Assembly (NCBI GenBank): GCA_039182515.1
Contig: JBCDCE010000060.1
Location: 1 to 23,559 of the forward strand
Length of the DNA: 23,559 nucleotides
From: JBCDCE01 sp039182515
GTDB lineage: Bacteria; Pseudomonadota; Alphaproteobacteria; Rhodobacterales; Rhodobacteraceae
Reading direction: 5' to 3'
Part shown: piece after piece, positions 14,519 through 22,770 of the stretch
Layout: each line of letters starts with the position of its first letter
How positions within the stretch are numbered: the first letter of the stretch is position 1
The notes under the pieces: model-generated
Database searches by the model: none
The model's input: the letters and a program-made list of their open reading frames with translations, nothing else
Told to the model about the DNA's origin: nothing
Translations under genes and position numbers: made by a program

Positions 14519-15115
14519 CTATTCAGCAGCGAACCCACCAGCATAGATCATTGTGCCGCTTGCTGAATGAAACGCCCCAAAGGCTTGATCAGCGCCCGCC
14601 AGTCCTGTCAGCGTGCCATCTTGCCCATCATAGGTGACGGTCCCGCCAAGCGTTGTGCCCGAGAGAGTTCCATTCACGGTCAAATCACCCGAAGATCCGG
14701 TGAGCGTTCCTGCGTCAAAATCGCCGGTCAAAACAATCAGGCCTCGATCAACAGACTGGAAGCCGTTGATGTTCTCACCTGAGATGAAGATATTATCGAT
14801 CTAGCTCAATTCATAAAGGCCCACATAGGTCACCATTCCGCCGTTTGTGGGCGCAGCCGCAACGGCGGTTCCAGGGATAATTCCGGCGTAGCCAAAAAAC
14901 CCGTCATTTGTCCTAGATCCTGTCTGCCAGGCGATACCTTCAGCGCCGATCGTTTCTACTCCCGAACTGATGTTCGACGTTAGACCTTCGGAAATCGCGC
15001 CCGTCGCCGACGGTGTCGTAAAACCCGACGTTGTAAAATTGTCGCTGCCGCCGCCGCTGCAGGCACCAAGAAGGCTTAGGCCCAAAAGGCCCAGCAAAGT
15101 ATTTTTAATTTTCAA
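14519..15115 (-). pseudogene. TbpB-like surface lipoprotein interrupted by an in-frame TAG
   Basis: One reading frame runs leftward from the ATG at 15115 to 14519 (198 codons), broken only by TAG at 14801-14803 (codon 105). The first half starts with a lipoprotein signal (MKIKNTLLGLLGLSLLGAC, lipid-attached C19), then a Gly/Ser-rich linker and a segment ending TYVGLYELS. The second half continues in the same frame, IDNIFISGENING to IYAGGFAAE, and forms the repeating Gly-rich beta-strands of the transferrin-binding-protein-like beta-barrel (small Slam-type lipoproteins). The frame after the stop stays intact to a natural stop. The likeliest cause is a single C-to-T change of CAG (Gln) to TAG; a sequencing error or amber readthrough is also possible. 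No Slam exporter is nearby. Confidence 0.72.
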
Positions 15116-15188
15116 GTGACTTCCTCTCGCAAAAAACCGCCCCCCACGGGCGAAACAAGCCGCCCTAGAACGATTGAAAGCGCAGAAT

Positions 15189-15968
15189 TTAGACGGTGCG
15201 TTCGACCATCATTTGCTTGATGGACGCAATCGCCTTAGCCGGGTTCAAACCTTTGGGACAGGTCTTCGCACAATTCATGATTGTATGACACCTGTACAGC
15301 TTAAACGGGTCTTCAAGCTCGTCCAGTCGCTCACCTGTTGCCTCATCGCGACTGTCGATAATCCAGCGATAGGCATGCAGAAGGGCTGCTGGCCCAAGGT
15401 AGCGGTCGCCGTTCCACCAGTAGCTTGGGCAAGATGTGGAGCAGGATGCGCACATCACGCATTCATACAAACCATCAAGCTTTTTGCGGTCTTCAATGGA
15501 CTGGCGCCATTCCTTGGCCGGACGGTTTGTTTTGGTCTCAAGCCACGGCATGATCGAGGCGTGTTGCGCGTAGAAGTGCGTCAGATCTGGGATCAGGTCT
15601 TTAACCACAGGCATATGCGGCAGTGGATAGATTTTGATGTCGCCCTTAATTTCGTCAGAGCCGTAGATACAGGCCAGCGTGTTGATCCCGTCGATGTTCA
15701 TCGCACAGGATCCGCAAATGCCTTCGCGGCAGGAGCGGCGGAATGTGAGCGTGGGGTCGATCTCGTTTTTGATCTTGATCAAAACGTCGAGAACCATCGG
15801 CCCACAGGTATCCATATCGACCCAATAGGTATCCAAGCTTGGGTTCTTGCCGTCGTCCGGGTTCCAGCGATAAATCTGGACTTTGCGCAGATTGGTTGCG
15901 CCCTCTGGCTTTGGCCATGTTTTACCAGCCGTCATCCGGCTGTTTTTCGGCAGGGTCAGTTGAACCAT
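15189..15968 (-). CDS. sdhB: Succinate dehydrogenase iron-sulfur subunit
   Basis: Carries electrons from the flavoprotein SdhA to the membrane quinone site of complex II. In this 259-aa protein all cluster ligands are present: [2Fe-2S] C80, C85, C88 and C100; [4Fe-4S] C170, C173, C176 and C237; [3Fe-4S] C180, C227 and C233. The ATG at 15968 gives the family length; upstream in-frame starts add unrelated residues. Unlike a compact sdhCDAB operon, it is separated from sdhA by two genes on the other strand, so it should need its own promoter within 15969-16099, the 131-bp divergent gap shared with the methyltransferase. TTGGCT near 16018 with a weak TACATC-like -10 on this strand is a possible, unimpressive candidate. 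Confidence 0.96.
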   Translation of the reverse strand: MVQLTLPKNSRMTAGKTWPKPEGATNLRKVQIYRWNPDDGKNPSLDTYWVDMDTCGPMVLDVLIKIKNEIDPTLTFRRSCREGICGSCAMNIDGINTLACIYGSDEIKGDIKIYPLPHMPVVKDLIPDLTHFYAQHASIMPWLETKTNRPAKEWRQSIEDRKKLDGLYECVMCASCSTSCPSYWWNGDRYLGPAALLHAYRWIIDSRDEATGERLDELEDPFKLYRCHTIMNCAKTCPKGLNPAKAIASIKQMMVERTV

Positions 15969-16099
15969 AGAACACCTCACGTATTTCCCTTGATGTATTC
16001 CATTTTTCGCGGCAAAGCCAATAAGATACGTGGCGCGAATGGTCGCGGTTGGGTGCAAAATGTGCCTAAAAAGCCCATCGCACGAGAGAGGACAGCTCA

Positions 16100-16822
16100 A
16101 TGGCCTTGCCCATCTTCAAGCTTTTGCCACAGCTCTTTCCTTTTGCGCGCCGTGCTTGGTTTCACGGGCTCACCGTCACGCGCGACCCAAGCACGATGCC
16201 AGACAATATTTGGAAGAAAATCCGGCTTTTGCGCTATGAAAAACACGAGTTGCGCGGCGCGCAGGCTGTGATCGAGCCAGGCGACCGTGTGCTCGAATTG
16301 GGGGCTGGCTTAGGTCTTATCGGCGCGGCTCTTTCCCACACAACGAAAGCCGAAAAGTTTGTGGCTTTAGAGGGCAATCCGCAGCTCTTTGAGGGCATTC
16401 GAAAGCTTCATGCCGCCAATGGGATTACCAACATCGAGCTGCGCAATGTTCTAGCAATGCCGACGCCAAAGCCGCCTCAGCCGTTCTACCTGCGCGACCC
16501 CTTTTGGGCCTCATCCATGGATGCCGACCAAGGCCCCTATACGCAGGCGGTTGAGGTTGAAACGGTTCTGATGTCCGATCTGTTGGCGGAGATACAGCCG
16601 CAGGTCATCACCTGCGACATTGAAGGGGCGGAAGTGTCGCTCTTCACGCCCGATCTTGATCTCACGGGCGTGCGGGCAGTGATCATGGAACTGCATGAAC
16701 GTAAGACCAGCCGCCGCGCTGTGAAGTCCGTGTTTGACGCGCTCTCAGCCCAGGGTTTTGCGTACCACGCGCCCTATTCCAAGGGCGAAGTCATCACCTT
16801 TTTGCGCGTTGAAGCCGAATGA
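16100..16822 (+). CDS. FkbM-family SAM-dependent methyltransferase
   Basis: A 240-aa methyltransferase of the FkbM type, which methylates hydroxyls of sugars or polyketides. SAM motif I is VLELGAGLGLIG (about 64-75), the acidic motif II residue is in FVALEGNP, and the hallmark CDIEGAE (172-178) is present. GAGAGGA lies before the ATG. The stop overlaps the start of the glycosyltransferase gene (ATGA), so the two form a small rightward operon. With a glycosyltransferase partner, O-methylation of a surface glycan is a reasonable guess. The pair lies inside the sdh gene cluster, in the opposite orientation. Confidence 0.85.
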   Translation: MALPIFKLLPQLFPFARRAWFHGLTVTRDPSTMPDNIWKKIRLLRYEKHELRGAQAVIEPGDRVLELGAGLGLIGAALSHTTKAEKFVALEGNPQLFEGIRKLHAANGITNIELRNVLAMPTPKPPQPFYLRDPFWASSMDADQGPYTQAVEVETVLMSDLLAEIQPQVITCDIEGAEVSLFTPDLDLTGVRAVIMELHERKTSRRAVKSVFDALSAQGFAYHAPYSKGEVITFLRVEAE

Positions 16823-17712
16823 AGCCCGACGCCCTCAGCGTCGTCACGATGGTCTACGATGATGTGGAGGAGCTTACCCTTTGGCTCCGCCATTGGACCA
16901 AACACCTTGATCAGAGCCAGCTTTGGGTAATTACCCATGGAACTGAGCTTGGCGTGATGGACGTGCTCAGCACCTATTCTGAGATCAACCATCATATCCA
17001 CCCGCGCGGCGAACCCTACCCCACAATGGAAGAAGATCGCTGGGTGTTTCTGTCTGAGTTTTTGGGCGCGCGCCTCAGTCAGGCGGAGGTGGTGGTTTAC
17101 ACGGATGTGGACGAGCTATTGTTTACCTTGCCGGGCGATCTTACGGCTCTGCCGGATCGACTGATGTCTGCGCCCGGCCCCGTCGCCTTTGCGCGCGGGA
17201 TCGAGCTGATCCACCGGCAAGACTTCAATCCAGATCCAATCAACATATCCCAGCCTGTCTTCGCCCAACGTCCGATCTATCGGCGCACCAGCTTTCATTC
17301 AAAGCCTTCGATCCTGCGGACGCCTGTTAAGTATGGTCGTGGCGGGCATTTTGTGGATCAAAAAGGGGTGCGCTTTGCTCCGGGCGTTTATAGCGTCCAT
17401 TTTCGGTTCTTTGATCTTGATCTCTTACGCGCACGCGTGGCGCGCAGGCGAGCCACAACACAAGCCTCAGAGCGCCATCAAGCTATGCGCAATCGGCGCT
17501 GGCGGCATGACGATGCCGCGTTGGAAGCCATGATCGATGAATTTCACGCCTGGCCTGTGCCCAGCAAACCGCGCCTCACCACCGGTCCGATGGACCTGCG
17601 CATGCGACTCACGGCAAAGTCTAAACCCAACGCAGAAGGGCTCTATCGCTACAAGCTCTTACACGGCAAAAAGCTCTTTTGCTTGCCGGATAGCTTTGCA
17701 GAGGTGCTTTAG
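16819..17712 (+). CDS. Glycosyltransferase family 2-like protein
   Basis: A 297-aa protein of the bacterial GT2/GT92-like group (Glyco_tranf_2_4 style). It opens ALSVVTMVYDDVEELTLWLRH, a typical first strand, and has a DxD metal/nucleotide-sugar site at D96-V-D98 in VVVYTDVDELLF. There is no signal peptide or membrane helix, so it acts in the cytoplasm. It is coupled by a 4-nt overlap to the FkbM methyltransferase, suggesting sequential addition and methylation of a sugar on a polysaccharide or protein. Sugar donor and acceptor are unknown. It ends 2 bp from the convergent lipoprotein gene of the sdh cluster. Confidence 0.8.
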   Translation: MKPDALSVVTMVYDDVEELTLWLRHWTKHLDQSQLWVITHGTELGVMDVLSTYSEINHHIHPRGEPYPTMEEDRWVFLSEFLGARLSQAEVVVYTDVDELLFTLPGDLTALPDRLMSAPGPVAFARGIELIHRQDFNPDPINISQPVFAQRPIYRRTSFHSKPSILRTPVKYGRGGHFVDQKGVRFAPGVYSVHFRFFDLDLLRARVARRRATTQASERHQAMRNRRWRHDDAALEAMIDEFHAWPVPSKPRLTTGPMDLRMRLTAKSKPNAEGLYRYKLLHGKKLFCLPDSFAEVL

Positions 17713-17714
17713 GC

Positions 17715-18011
17715 TTAGCCGCCGATCCCGAAGGTAATGCCGCCTGTAGAGCCCACTTTGCCCTCTTCGCGGAACTTCGTAATGCAGGTGGTATAAACCT
17801 CTTCGGGTGTGCGGCCTGCTAGCGCGTCGCCCGAGATCGATACCGATGCGCCCGTGCGCACGCCACCCGTTCCTACACCAATACCGATGCTACCACTTGG
17901 ACCAGCTGCATCTGCCGCACGTTCGCGGCAGATGGCTTCCGCACGCTCTTCAGTGAGCGGCGTACAAGCGGTTAAAAGGACCGCCGCGAGCAAGAGGCCC
18001 GTGCGGATCAA
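17715..18011 (-). CDS. Small lipoprotein coupled to sdhA
   Basis: A 98-aa protein with a lipoprotein signal peptide (MIRTGLLLAAVLLTAC, lipobox LTAC, C16). A short Cys-containing helix (EAICRERAADAAG) is followed by a Gly-rich stretch (SIGIGVGTGG) and PEEVYTTCITKFREEG. Two Cys outside the lipobox, C28 and one in TTCIT, could form a disulfide in the periplasm. The start is TTG, overlapping the sdhA stop (TTGA); no ATG is available that keeps the signal peptide. I do not recognise a named family. Hypothetical genes between sdhA and sdhB occur in related bacteria; a role in complex II is possible but unsupported by any motif. Confidence 0.72.
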   Translation of the reverse strand: MIRTGLLLAAVLLTACTPLTEERAEAICRERAADAAGPSGSIGIGVGTGGVRTGASVSISGDALAGRTPEEVYTTCITKFREEGKVGSTGGITFGIGG

Positions 18012-19813
18012 TAGACCCGTGCCTTCGGCGCGATCTTTTTGAGATCAATGCCGCCGTCGTTGTGGCTGGTGAGCGGCTGCAAGTGCACGCCGCGATAGCC
18101 AAGACCCGCTTTAGAGCCTTTGAACCAAACGAGGCTGTGCTTACGCCAGTTCTCATCATCGCGGTCTGGGTAATCCTCATGTGCATGAGCCCCACGGCTT
18201 TCCTTGCGCGCTTCTGCCGCTACAATCGTGGCCACAGCGTTGGGCATCAGGTTGGCAAGCTCAAGCGTCTCCATCAGATCGGAGTTCCAAATCAGCGTGC
18301 GGTCCGTGACACTAACGTCGTCCATTTTGCCCGCAACGTTGTCCATCTTCTTGACGCCTTCCGCGAGGGTCGCGTCAGTGCGGAAGACGGCTGCGTCCGC
18401 TTGCATGGTTTTCTGCATCTCTAGGCGTAGCTCGGCTGTCCCCACTTGGCCTTTGGCATGGCGTAGGCCATCAAATCGGCTAAAGGCGGCTTCCACAGAC
18501 CGCCGGTTTGGTGTGGGAATTGGTGCTTTTGCATCGACCACTTCGGCGGCGCGGATCGCAGCCGCCCGCCCAAAGACCACAAGGTCAATAAGCGAGTTCG
18601 AGCCCAAACGGTTAGCACCGTGGACGCTCGCACAGCCCGCTTCGCCCACAGCCATAAGACCGGGAGAGACCCTGTCGGGGTTGTCTTTGGTGGGGGCCAG
18701 CACTTCGCCCCAGTAATTCGTTGGAATGCCGCCCATGTTGTAATGCACGGTTGGCAATACAGGGATCGGATCTTTGTTGAGATCGACACCTGCGAAAATC
18801 CGAGCACTTTCCGAGATACCCGGCAAGCGTTCGGCCAGGGTTTCAGGGGGCAAGTGGTTGAGGTGAAGGTGGATATGGTCGCCATCCGCGCCCACACCGC
18901 GCCCTTCGCGGATCTCCATGGTCATGCAGCGCGACACCACATCGCGGCTCGCCAAGTCTTTATAGGTGGGCGCATAGCGCTCCATAAAGCGTTCGCCTTC
19001 GGAGTTCGTGAGATAGCCGCCCTCGCCGCGCGCGCCTTCGGTGATCAAGCAGCCCGAACCATAGATGCCCGTAGGGTGAAACTGGACAAACTCCATGTCC
19101 TGCAAAGGCAGGCCAGCGCGGGCCACCATACCGCCACCGTCACCGGTGCAGGTGTGTGCAGAGGTTGCCGAGAAATATGCACGGCCATAGCCGCCTGTGG
19201 CCAAAACAACCATTTTGGCCGCAAAGAGGTGCATCGTGCCGTCATCAAGCTTCCAGCAAAGCACACCTTGACAGACACCATCTTCGCTCATGATCAGATC
19301 AATGGCGAAGTATTCGATGTAGAATTCCGCGTTGTTCTTGAGGCTTTGACCGTAAAGCGTGTGTAGGATCGCATGGCCGGTCCGGTCAGCGGCGGCGCAT
19401 GTGCGTTGCACGGGCGGGCCTTCGCCAAACTGGGTAGTATGGCCGCCGAAAGGACGTTGGTAAATCTTGCCTTCTTCGGTCCGCGAGAATGGCACGCCGT
19501 AATGCTCAAGCTCATAAACAGCTTTGGGCGCTTCGCGCGCAAGGTATTCCATCGCGTCGGTGTCGCCCAGCCAGTCCGAGCCTTTGACGGTGTCATACAT
19601 GTGCCACTGCCAGTTGTCCGGCCCCATGTTGCTCAGCGAGGCTGCGATACCGCCTTGCGCTGCAACCGTGTGCGAGCGGGTTGGGAACACTTTGGTCACG
19701 CACGCCGTGCGCAAGCCCTGTTCGGCCATGCCAAGCGTGGCGCGCAGGCCAGCGCCGCCAGCGCCAACCACAACAACATCATATTCGTGTGTCTCGTAAT
19801 CGTAGGCTGCCAT
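18008..19813 (-). CDS. sdhA: Succinate dehydrogenase flavoprotein subunit
   Basis: Oxidises succinate to fumarate with covalently bound FAD in complex II on the cytoplasmic face of the inner membrane. In this 601-aa protein the FAD Rossmann motif GAGGAG is at residues 17-22 and the flavinylated H48 is in RSHTVAAQGG. Substrate-site segments HPTGIYGSG, TEGARGEGG and REGRGVG follow, and SVHGANRLGSNSL is the C-terminal FAD contact. The ATG at 19813 lies 20 bp downstream of sdhD, and the stop overlaps the small lipoprotein gene by 4 nt. Transcription runs sdhC-sdhD-sdhA-lipoprotein, after which two opposing genes intervene before sdhB. Confidence 0.97.
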   Translation of the reverse strand: MAAYDYETHEYDVVVVGAGGAGLRATLGMAEQGLRTACVTKVFPTRSHTVAAQGGIAASLSNMGPDNWQWHMYDTVKGSDWLGDTDAMEYLAREAPKAVYELEHYGVPFSRTEEGKIYQRPFGGHTTQFGEGPPVQRTCAAADRTGHAILHTLYGQSLKNNAEFYIEYFAIDLIMSEDGVCQGVLCWKLDDGTMHLFAAKMVVLATGGYGRAYFSATSAHTCTGDGGGMVARAGLPLQDMEFVQFHPTGIYGSGCLITEGARGEGGYLTNSEGERFMERYAPTYKDLASRDVVSRCMTMEIREGRGVGADGDHIHLHLNHLPPETLAERLPGISESARIFAGVDLNKDPIPVLPTVHYNMGGIPTNYWGEVLAPTKDNPDRVSPGLMAVGEAGCASVHGANRLGSNSLIDLVVFGRAAAIRAAEVVDAKAPIPTPNRRSVEAAFSRFDGLRHAKGQVGTAELRLEMQKTMQADAAVFRTDATLAEGVKKMDNVAGKMDDVSVTDRTLIWNSDLMETLELANLMPNAVATIVAAEARKESRGAHAHEDYPDRDDENWRKHSLVWFKGSKAGLGYRGVHLQPLTSHNDGGIDLKKIAPKARVY

Positions 19814-19833
19814 GGGGTCGCTCCGATAGAGGG

Positions 19834-20205
19834 TTAAAGGGCCAAGCGCAGCACGGCAAAGACCCCCGCTGCGATCAACGTATAGGAAAATGCGGTGACG
19901 GCGACGATTGTCAACTTGCCGGCCACGCCATGCACGTAATCTTCAACTGCGACGATCGTTTCGTTCATCAAGTGAAAGATCCCGACGCTCAGACCAAGGA
20001 TCGTGATCAAAGCTGGCAAAGGGCGGCTAAAGTAAGCGATCACCTCCTGGTGGGTGCCGCCTATCCCGAGGCCAACGGTTATTAGAAACGCAGGCACAAG
20101 CACCACAAGCAAAAGCGAGGTGACCATCATTTGCCAATGGTGGTGCGTCCCTTGCCGACCAGATCCAAGTCCTGAGGCGCGTTTTCTGTCTGTTAAATAG
20201 CGCAT
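19834..20205 (-). CDS. sdhD: Succinate dehydrogenase membrane anchor subunit
   Basis: Second membrane anchor of complex II, forming the quinone and haem b pocket with SdhC. The 123-aa protein has three hydrophobic helices, roughly 27-50, 62-84 and 97-119. D89-Y90 in VEDYVHG corresponds to the Asp-Tyr pair that positions quinone in E. coli SdhD, and H78 is in the second helix. The ATG at 20205 gives the MRYLTDRKRA opening seen in Rhodobacter-type SdhD and follows GAGGGG. An ATG at 20223 overlaps the sdhC stop but lacks a ribosome binding site. Confidence 0.92.
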   Translation of the reverse strand: MRYLTDRKRASGLGSGRQGTHHHWQMMVTSLLLVVLVPAFLITVGLGIGGTHQEVIAYFSRPLPALITILGLSVGIFHLMNETIVAVEDYVHGVAGKLTIVAVTAFSYTLIAAGVFAVLRLAL

Positions 20206-20215
20206 CTCAAACCCC

Positions 20216-20599
20216 TCATACAATTAAGGCGACGAAGATCGTCAGCGCGGTGGCCACAACAAACATGCCGATGGCGAGCTTTTCAGAGATATCGACCTCT
20301 AGGCAGTAGCCAAAGTCCCAAACGACGTGCCGCAGGCGACCCAACATGTGATAACAAAAGGCCCAAGCGCCACCCAGCATGATTAGATCGCCAAACCAGC
20401 TGCGCATGAAGGCGTCGATGCCACTGAAGGCAGCCTCTGAAGTTGCAGCGGTCAAGAGCCAGATCACCACAAACGGGGCCAAGCACAGCACAGCGATGCC
20501 CGTGATCCGCACCAAGATGGATGACACCGAGGTCAGTTGTGGGCGGTAAATCATGATATGGGGCGAAAGAGGTCTCGTCCCGCGATTAACGTCAGCCAT
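20216..20599 (-). CDS. sdhC: Succinate dehydrogenase cytochrome b556 subunit
   Basis: Membrane subunit that binds haem b and quinone in complex II. In this 127-aa protein the signature RPLSPHIMIYRPQLTSVSSI is followed by S27 and R31 (quinone site) and by the haem ligand H84 in CYHMLGRLRH, all at E. coli numbering. Three membrane helices are seen, about 28-51, 68-90 and 107-127. The ATG at 20599 has AAAGGA upstream; an in-frame ATG at 20650 would add 17 non-family residues. It is first gene of the sdh operon, downstream of the TGTGATCACA operator array. Confidence 0.94.
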   Translation of the reverse strand: MADVNRGTRPLSPHIMIYRPQLTSVSSILVRITGIAVLCLAPFVVIWLLTAATSEAAFSGIDAFMRSWFGDLIMLGGAWAFCYHMLGRLRHVVWDFGYCLEVDISEKLAIGMFVVATALTIFVALIV

Positions 20600-20714
20600 T
20601 CCGGTGTCCTTTTGATCCGTTGCCGAAAGTTTACCCGCAAAGCGTAGCATATGTCACGCCGCAGAGCTTCCGTTTTGAGGAATTGGGTCAAAAAGGCGCA
20701 GAGTTGGAGAAGGT

Positions 20715-20745
20715 TGTGATCACATGTGATTTTCTTGTGATCACA
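20715..20745. promoter_or_regulatory. Tandem TGTGATCACA palindromes upstream of sdhC
   Basis: Two perfect copies of the 10-bp palindrome TGTGATCACA, at 20715-20724 and 20736-20745, with centres exactly 21 bp apart, two helical turns. A TGTGAT half-site (20725-20730) directly follows the first copy and AATCAC (20751-20756) lies just beyond the second. They sit 116-146 bp upstream of the sdhC start, in the 184-bp gap behind the DUF4344 gene. The pattern suggests cooperative binding of a dimeric regulator; GntR/FadR-like proteins bind sites of this shape, and TGTGA/TCACA also recalls CRP halves without the usual spacer. Confidence 0.65.
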
Positions 20746-20783
20746 AATCTAATCACGCGCCTCTTCTCTGGGCGATGAGTCGG

Positions 20784-21521
20784 TTAGTCAGGCGCTGTTT
20801 CGGCCAGGAATTCCGCATATTCCACGCACATCTCAATGCTGCGTTCGGACGGATCATAAAAGGCATTGGCCTCGTCACAAAAGATCACGCGCACCTCAAC
20901 CTGCGCTGGCCAGGCGTAATATTCGTTCCAATCGTCTACTTCCGCTTCCATCAAAGCATCCAAAAGTTTGGCAGAAGGCGCGTCCGATCCGGAAGGCACG
21001 AACCGCAGCGGTTTTCCGGATGTGTTTTCCATCTCGTCCAACACGGGGCCCCAACTGTCGGCGGCCAATTCGTATTCCTCTGGGCAGGTCTCCGCGCGAT
21101 CTTCTGGCAGATCTAGCTCTTCCGCCACATCTCCACGCTCATCTGGGTTGGCTCCGTAAAAGAGGCAAACGAGGTTGTAATAGCGCTGAATATCAGGGCC
21201 GTGCACCGCCCAAAAGGGAATGTCGTCGCCGGTTTCTTCAGCATCGTTGAGAAAGCCAAAGGCCGTGTCGTAGGCCATCTCCACCGCAGCATCTTCCTCA
21301 AAAAATGCATCAATGAGATAGACAGACAGCACATCCGCCGCGTCTTCTTCTTGGCCAAAGACCGGCAATTGCATCACATCAATCAACGCGTGGCCCATCT
21401 CATGATAAAAGATCGCCAGTAGATTATTTTCCACGTAGCGCTGCGTGTCTTGCGCAAAAGAAGGTGTTGCGAGAAGAGCCAATGCGGCCGTTGCGGCTTT
21501 AAGTGTCGTTGCGGTCGTCAT
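20784..21521 (-). CDS. DUF4344 putative secreted zinc metallopeptidase
   Basis: A 245-aa exported protein. A signal peptide covers residues 1-23, with likely cleavage after SFA. The zinc-peptidase motif is H40-E-M-G-H44 (FYHEMGHALIDV), followed by the acidic EEDAAD (58-63) that probably supplies a further ligand. This is the pattern of the DUF4344 metallopeptidase-like family. The mature part is strongly acidic. The ATG overlaps the mch stop by 4 nt, so it is co-transcribed with the mcl1-mch operon as its last gene. No proteolytic substrate is known for the family. Confidence 0.8.
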   Translation of the reverse strand: MTTATTLKAATAALALLATPSFAQDTQRYVENNLLAIFYHEMGHALIDVMQLPVFGQEEDAADVLSVYLIDAFFEEDAAVEMAYDTAFGFLNDAEETGDDIPFWAVHGPDIQRYYNLVCLFYGANPDERGDVAEELDLPEDRAETCPEEYELAADSWGPVLDEMENTSGKPLRFVPSGSDAPSAKLLDALMEAEVDDWNEYYAWPAQVEVRVIFCDEANAFYDPSERSIEMCVEYAEFLAETAPD

Positions 21522-22552
21522 TGCGGAATAAGCACCCAGTAGTCAAAATCTAGGAGAACATGTGGCAGGTATTTGCCCGCGTCATCTTTGAGCGGATGCC
21601 CTCCCGGCACGGGATCCTTTGTGGCAACGAGCCGCAAGCGCATTGCACCAACACCGTCGCGGCTGGTCTCCGCCTTGTCTAGAACTTCTGTCCAAGCCCG
21701 AACTGTGTCGCCCGCAAAGGCCGGGTTTGCGTGGGCGCCCGCATTGATACCGGCAATCATCTGCGCATTCGCCATCCCGTTAAAGGAAAGCGCTCGCGCC
21801 ATGGAGATAATATGACCGCCGTAGATCAAACGCTTGCCATCTGGGCGCGCGGTGACATCGAAATGCACTTTCGCTGTGTTTTGCCACAGACGGGTCGCCA
21901 TCATATGTTCTGTATCTTCGAGAGTGACGCCATCAACATGGTCAATGATCTCGCCGACCTCGTAGTCGCCCCAAAGGTGTGGCTCGCCTGCCAAATCGGC
22001 GTTGTAGTCTTCGAATGTGAGCCCGTAGGGCACAGTCAAATCACTCGCTTCGAGCACAGGCTTCAACTCGGGTAGCACCGTCTGGGGTGCGGGCGCATTG
22101 GGATCAGATTTCCGGACCATGACCCAACGGACAAAATCGAGCACCACCTCATCGCGCTGGTTGAACCCGCGCGTGCGCACATAAACGATGCCGGTTTTGC
22201 CGTTGGAGTTTTCCTTAAGCCCAATCACCTCGGAGACTGAATTGAGCGTATCCCCGGGATACACAGGCTGGAAAAAGCGCCCCTCTGCATAGCCCAGGTT
22301 GGCCACAGCGTTTAGCGAAATGTCGGGCACAGATTTGCCGAAAACCACGTGGAAGGCTGCAAGATCATCCATTGGGCTCGCGGCCAGTCCACAGGCCTGC
22401 GCAAAAGCGTCAGAGGAATAGAGCGCGTGGCGCGCCGGATAGAGCGCATGATACAGCGCGCGTTCACCGCCAGAAAGCGTACGAGGCACCGCATGAATGA
22501 TGGTTTGCCCCACCGTGTAGTCCTCGAAAAAGCGGCCTGGATTGGTCTTCAT
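21518..22552 (-). CDS. mch: Mesaconyl-CoA hydratase (beta-methylmalyl-CoA dehydratase), MaoC-type double hot-dog
   Basis: Hydrates mesaconyl-CoA to beta-methylmalyl-CoA in the ethylmalonyl-CoA pathway, the step before Mcl1 cleaves the product to glyoxylate and propionyl-CoA. The 344-aa protein opens MKTNPGRFFEDYTVGQTI and has two MaoC-like hot-dog halves (about 8-150 and 180-340). Runs such as FHVVFGKSVPDISLNAVANL, GLKENSNGKTGIVYVRTRG and MATRLWQNTAKVHFD are what I recall from Rhodobacter Mch. The ATG at 22552 follows AGGGGA; an upstream start at 22624 would lie inside the preceding gene. It begins 2 bp after the DUF1737 stop and overlaps the DUF4344 gene by 4 nt, in one operon with mcl1. Confidence 0.92.
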   Translation of the reverse strand: MKTNPGRFFEDYTVGQTIIHAVPRTLSGGERALYHALYPARHALYSSDAFAQACGLAASPMDDLAAFHVVFGKSVPDISLNAVANLGYAEGRFFQPVYPGDTLNSVSEVIGLKENSNGKTGIVYVRTRGFNQRDEVVLDFVRWVMVRKSDPNAPAPQTVLPELKPVLEASDLTVPYGLTFEDYNADLAGEPHLWGDYEVGEIIDHVDGVTLEDTEHMMATRLWQNTAKVHFDVTARPDGKRLIYGGHIISMARALSFNGMANAQMIAGINAGAHANPAFAGDTVRAWTEVLDKAETSRDGVGAMRLRLVATKDPVPGGHPLKDDAGKYLPHVLLDFDYWVLIPQ

Positions 22553-22554
22553 TC

Positions 22555-22770
22555 TTAGTGGTCCCCTAATTTCATATCGGGCGTGTATGCCACCGGCACA
22601 GTTTTGACGACAGCCTGCCCGCACCGCATGATCCCGTTGGCATGGTCATAGGCATAGGTTGGATCCCCGTAAAGCGCCCAGCCCTGCGCAAGCGCTTTGC
22701 TCACTTTATGGCAAAAGGCGGATGTGTCTTCTTCTGTGAGAAGTCGGTAAAGCGTTGTTTCTTCAGCCAA
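22555..22770 (-). CDS. DUF1737-type small protein
   Basis: A 71-aa soluble protein with the DUF1737 pattern LYRLLTEEDTSAFCHKVSKA, LAQGWALYGDPTYAYD and MRCGQAVVK. No ATG is available ahead of the domain; TTG at 22770 is the best start, overlapping the nnrU stop by 8 nt, and gives the usual length. The gene is embedded between nnrU and mch with 2 bp to mch, so it is co-expressed with the ethylmalonyl-CoA pathway genes. No function is established for the family. Confidence 0.72.
   Translation of the reverse strand: MAEETTLYRLLTEEDTSAFCHKVSKALAQGWALYGDPTYAYDHANGIMRCGQAVVKTVPVAYTPDMKLGDH

Noticed and set aside
15174..16271. 365-codon plus-strand frame opposite sdhB
   Set aside because: It is antisense to an intact sdhB with all cluster cysteines, and runs on into the methyltransferase region in the wrong frame.
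20715..20745. Classical CRP site
   Set aside because: CRP needs TGTGA-N6-TCACA; here the halves abut without a spacer, so a different regulator is more likely.
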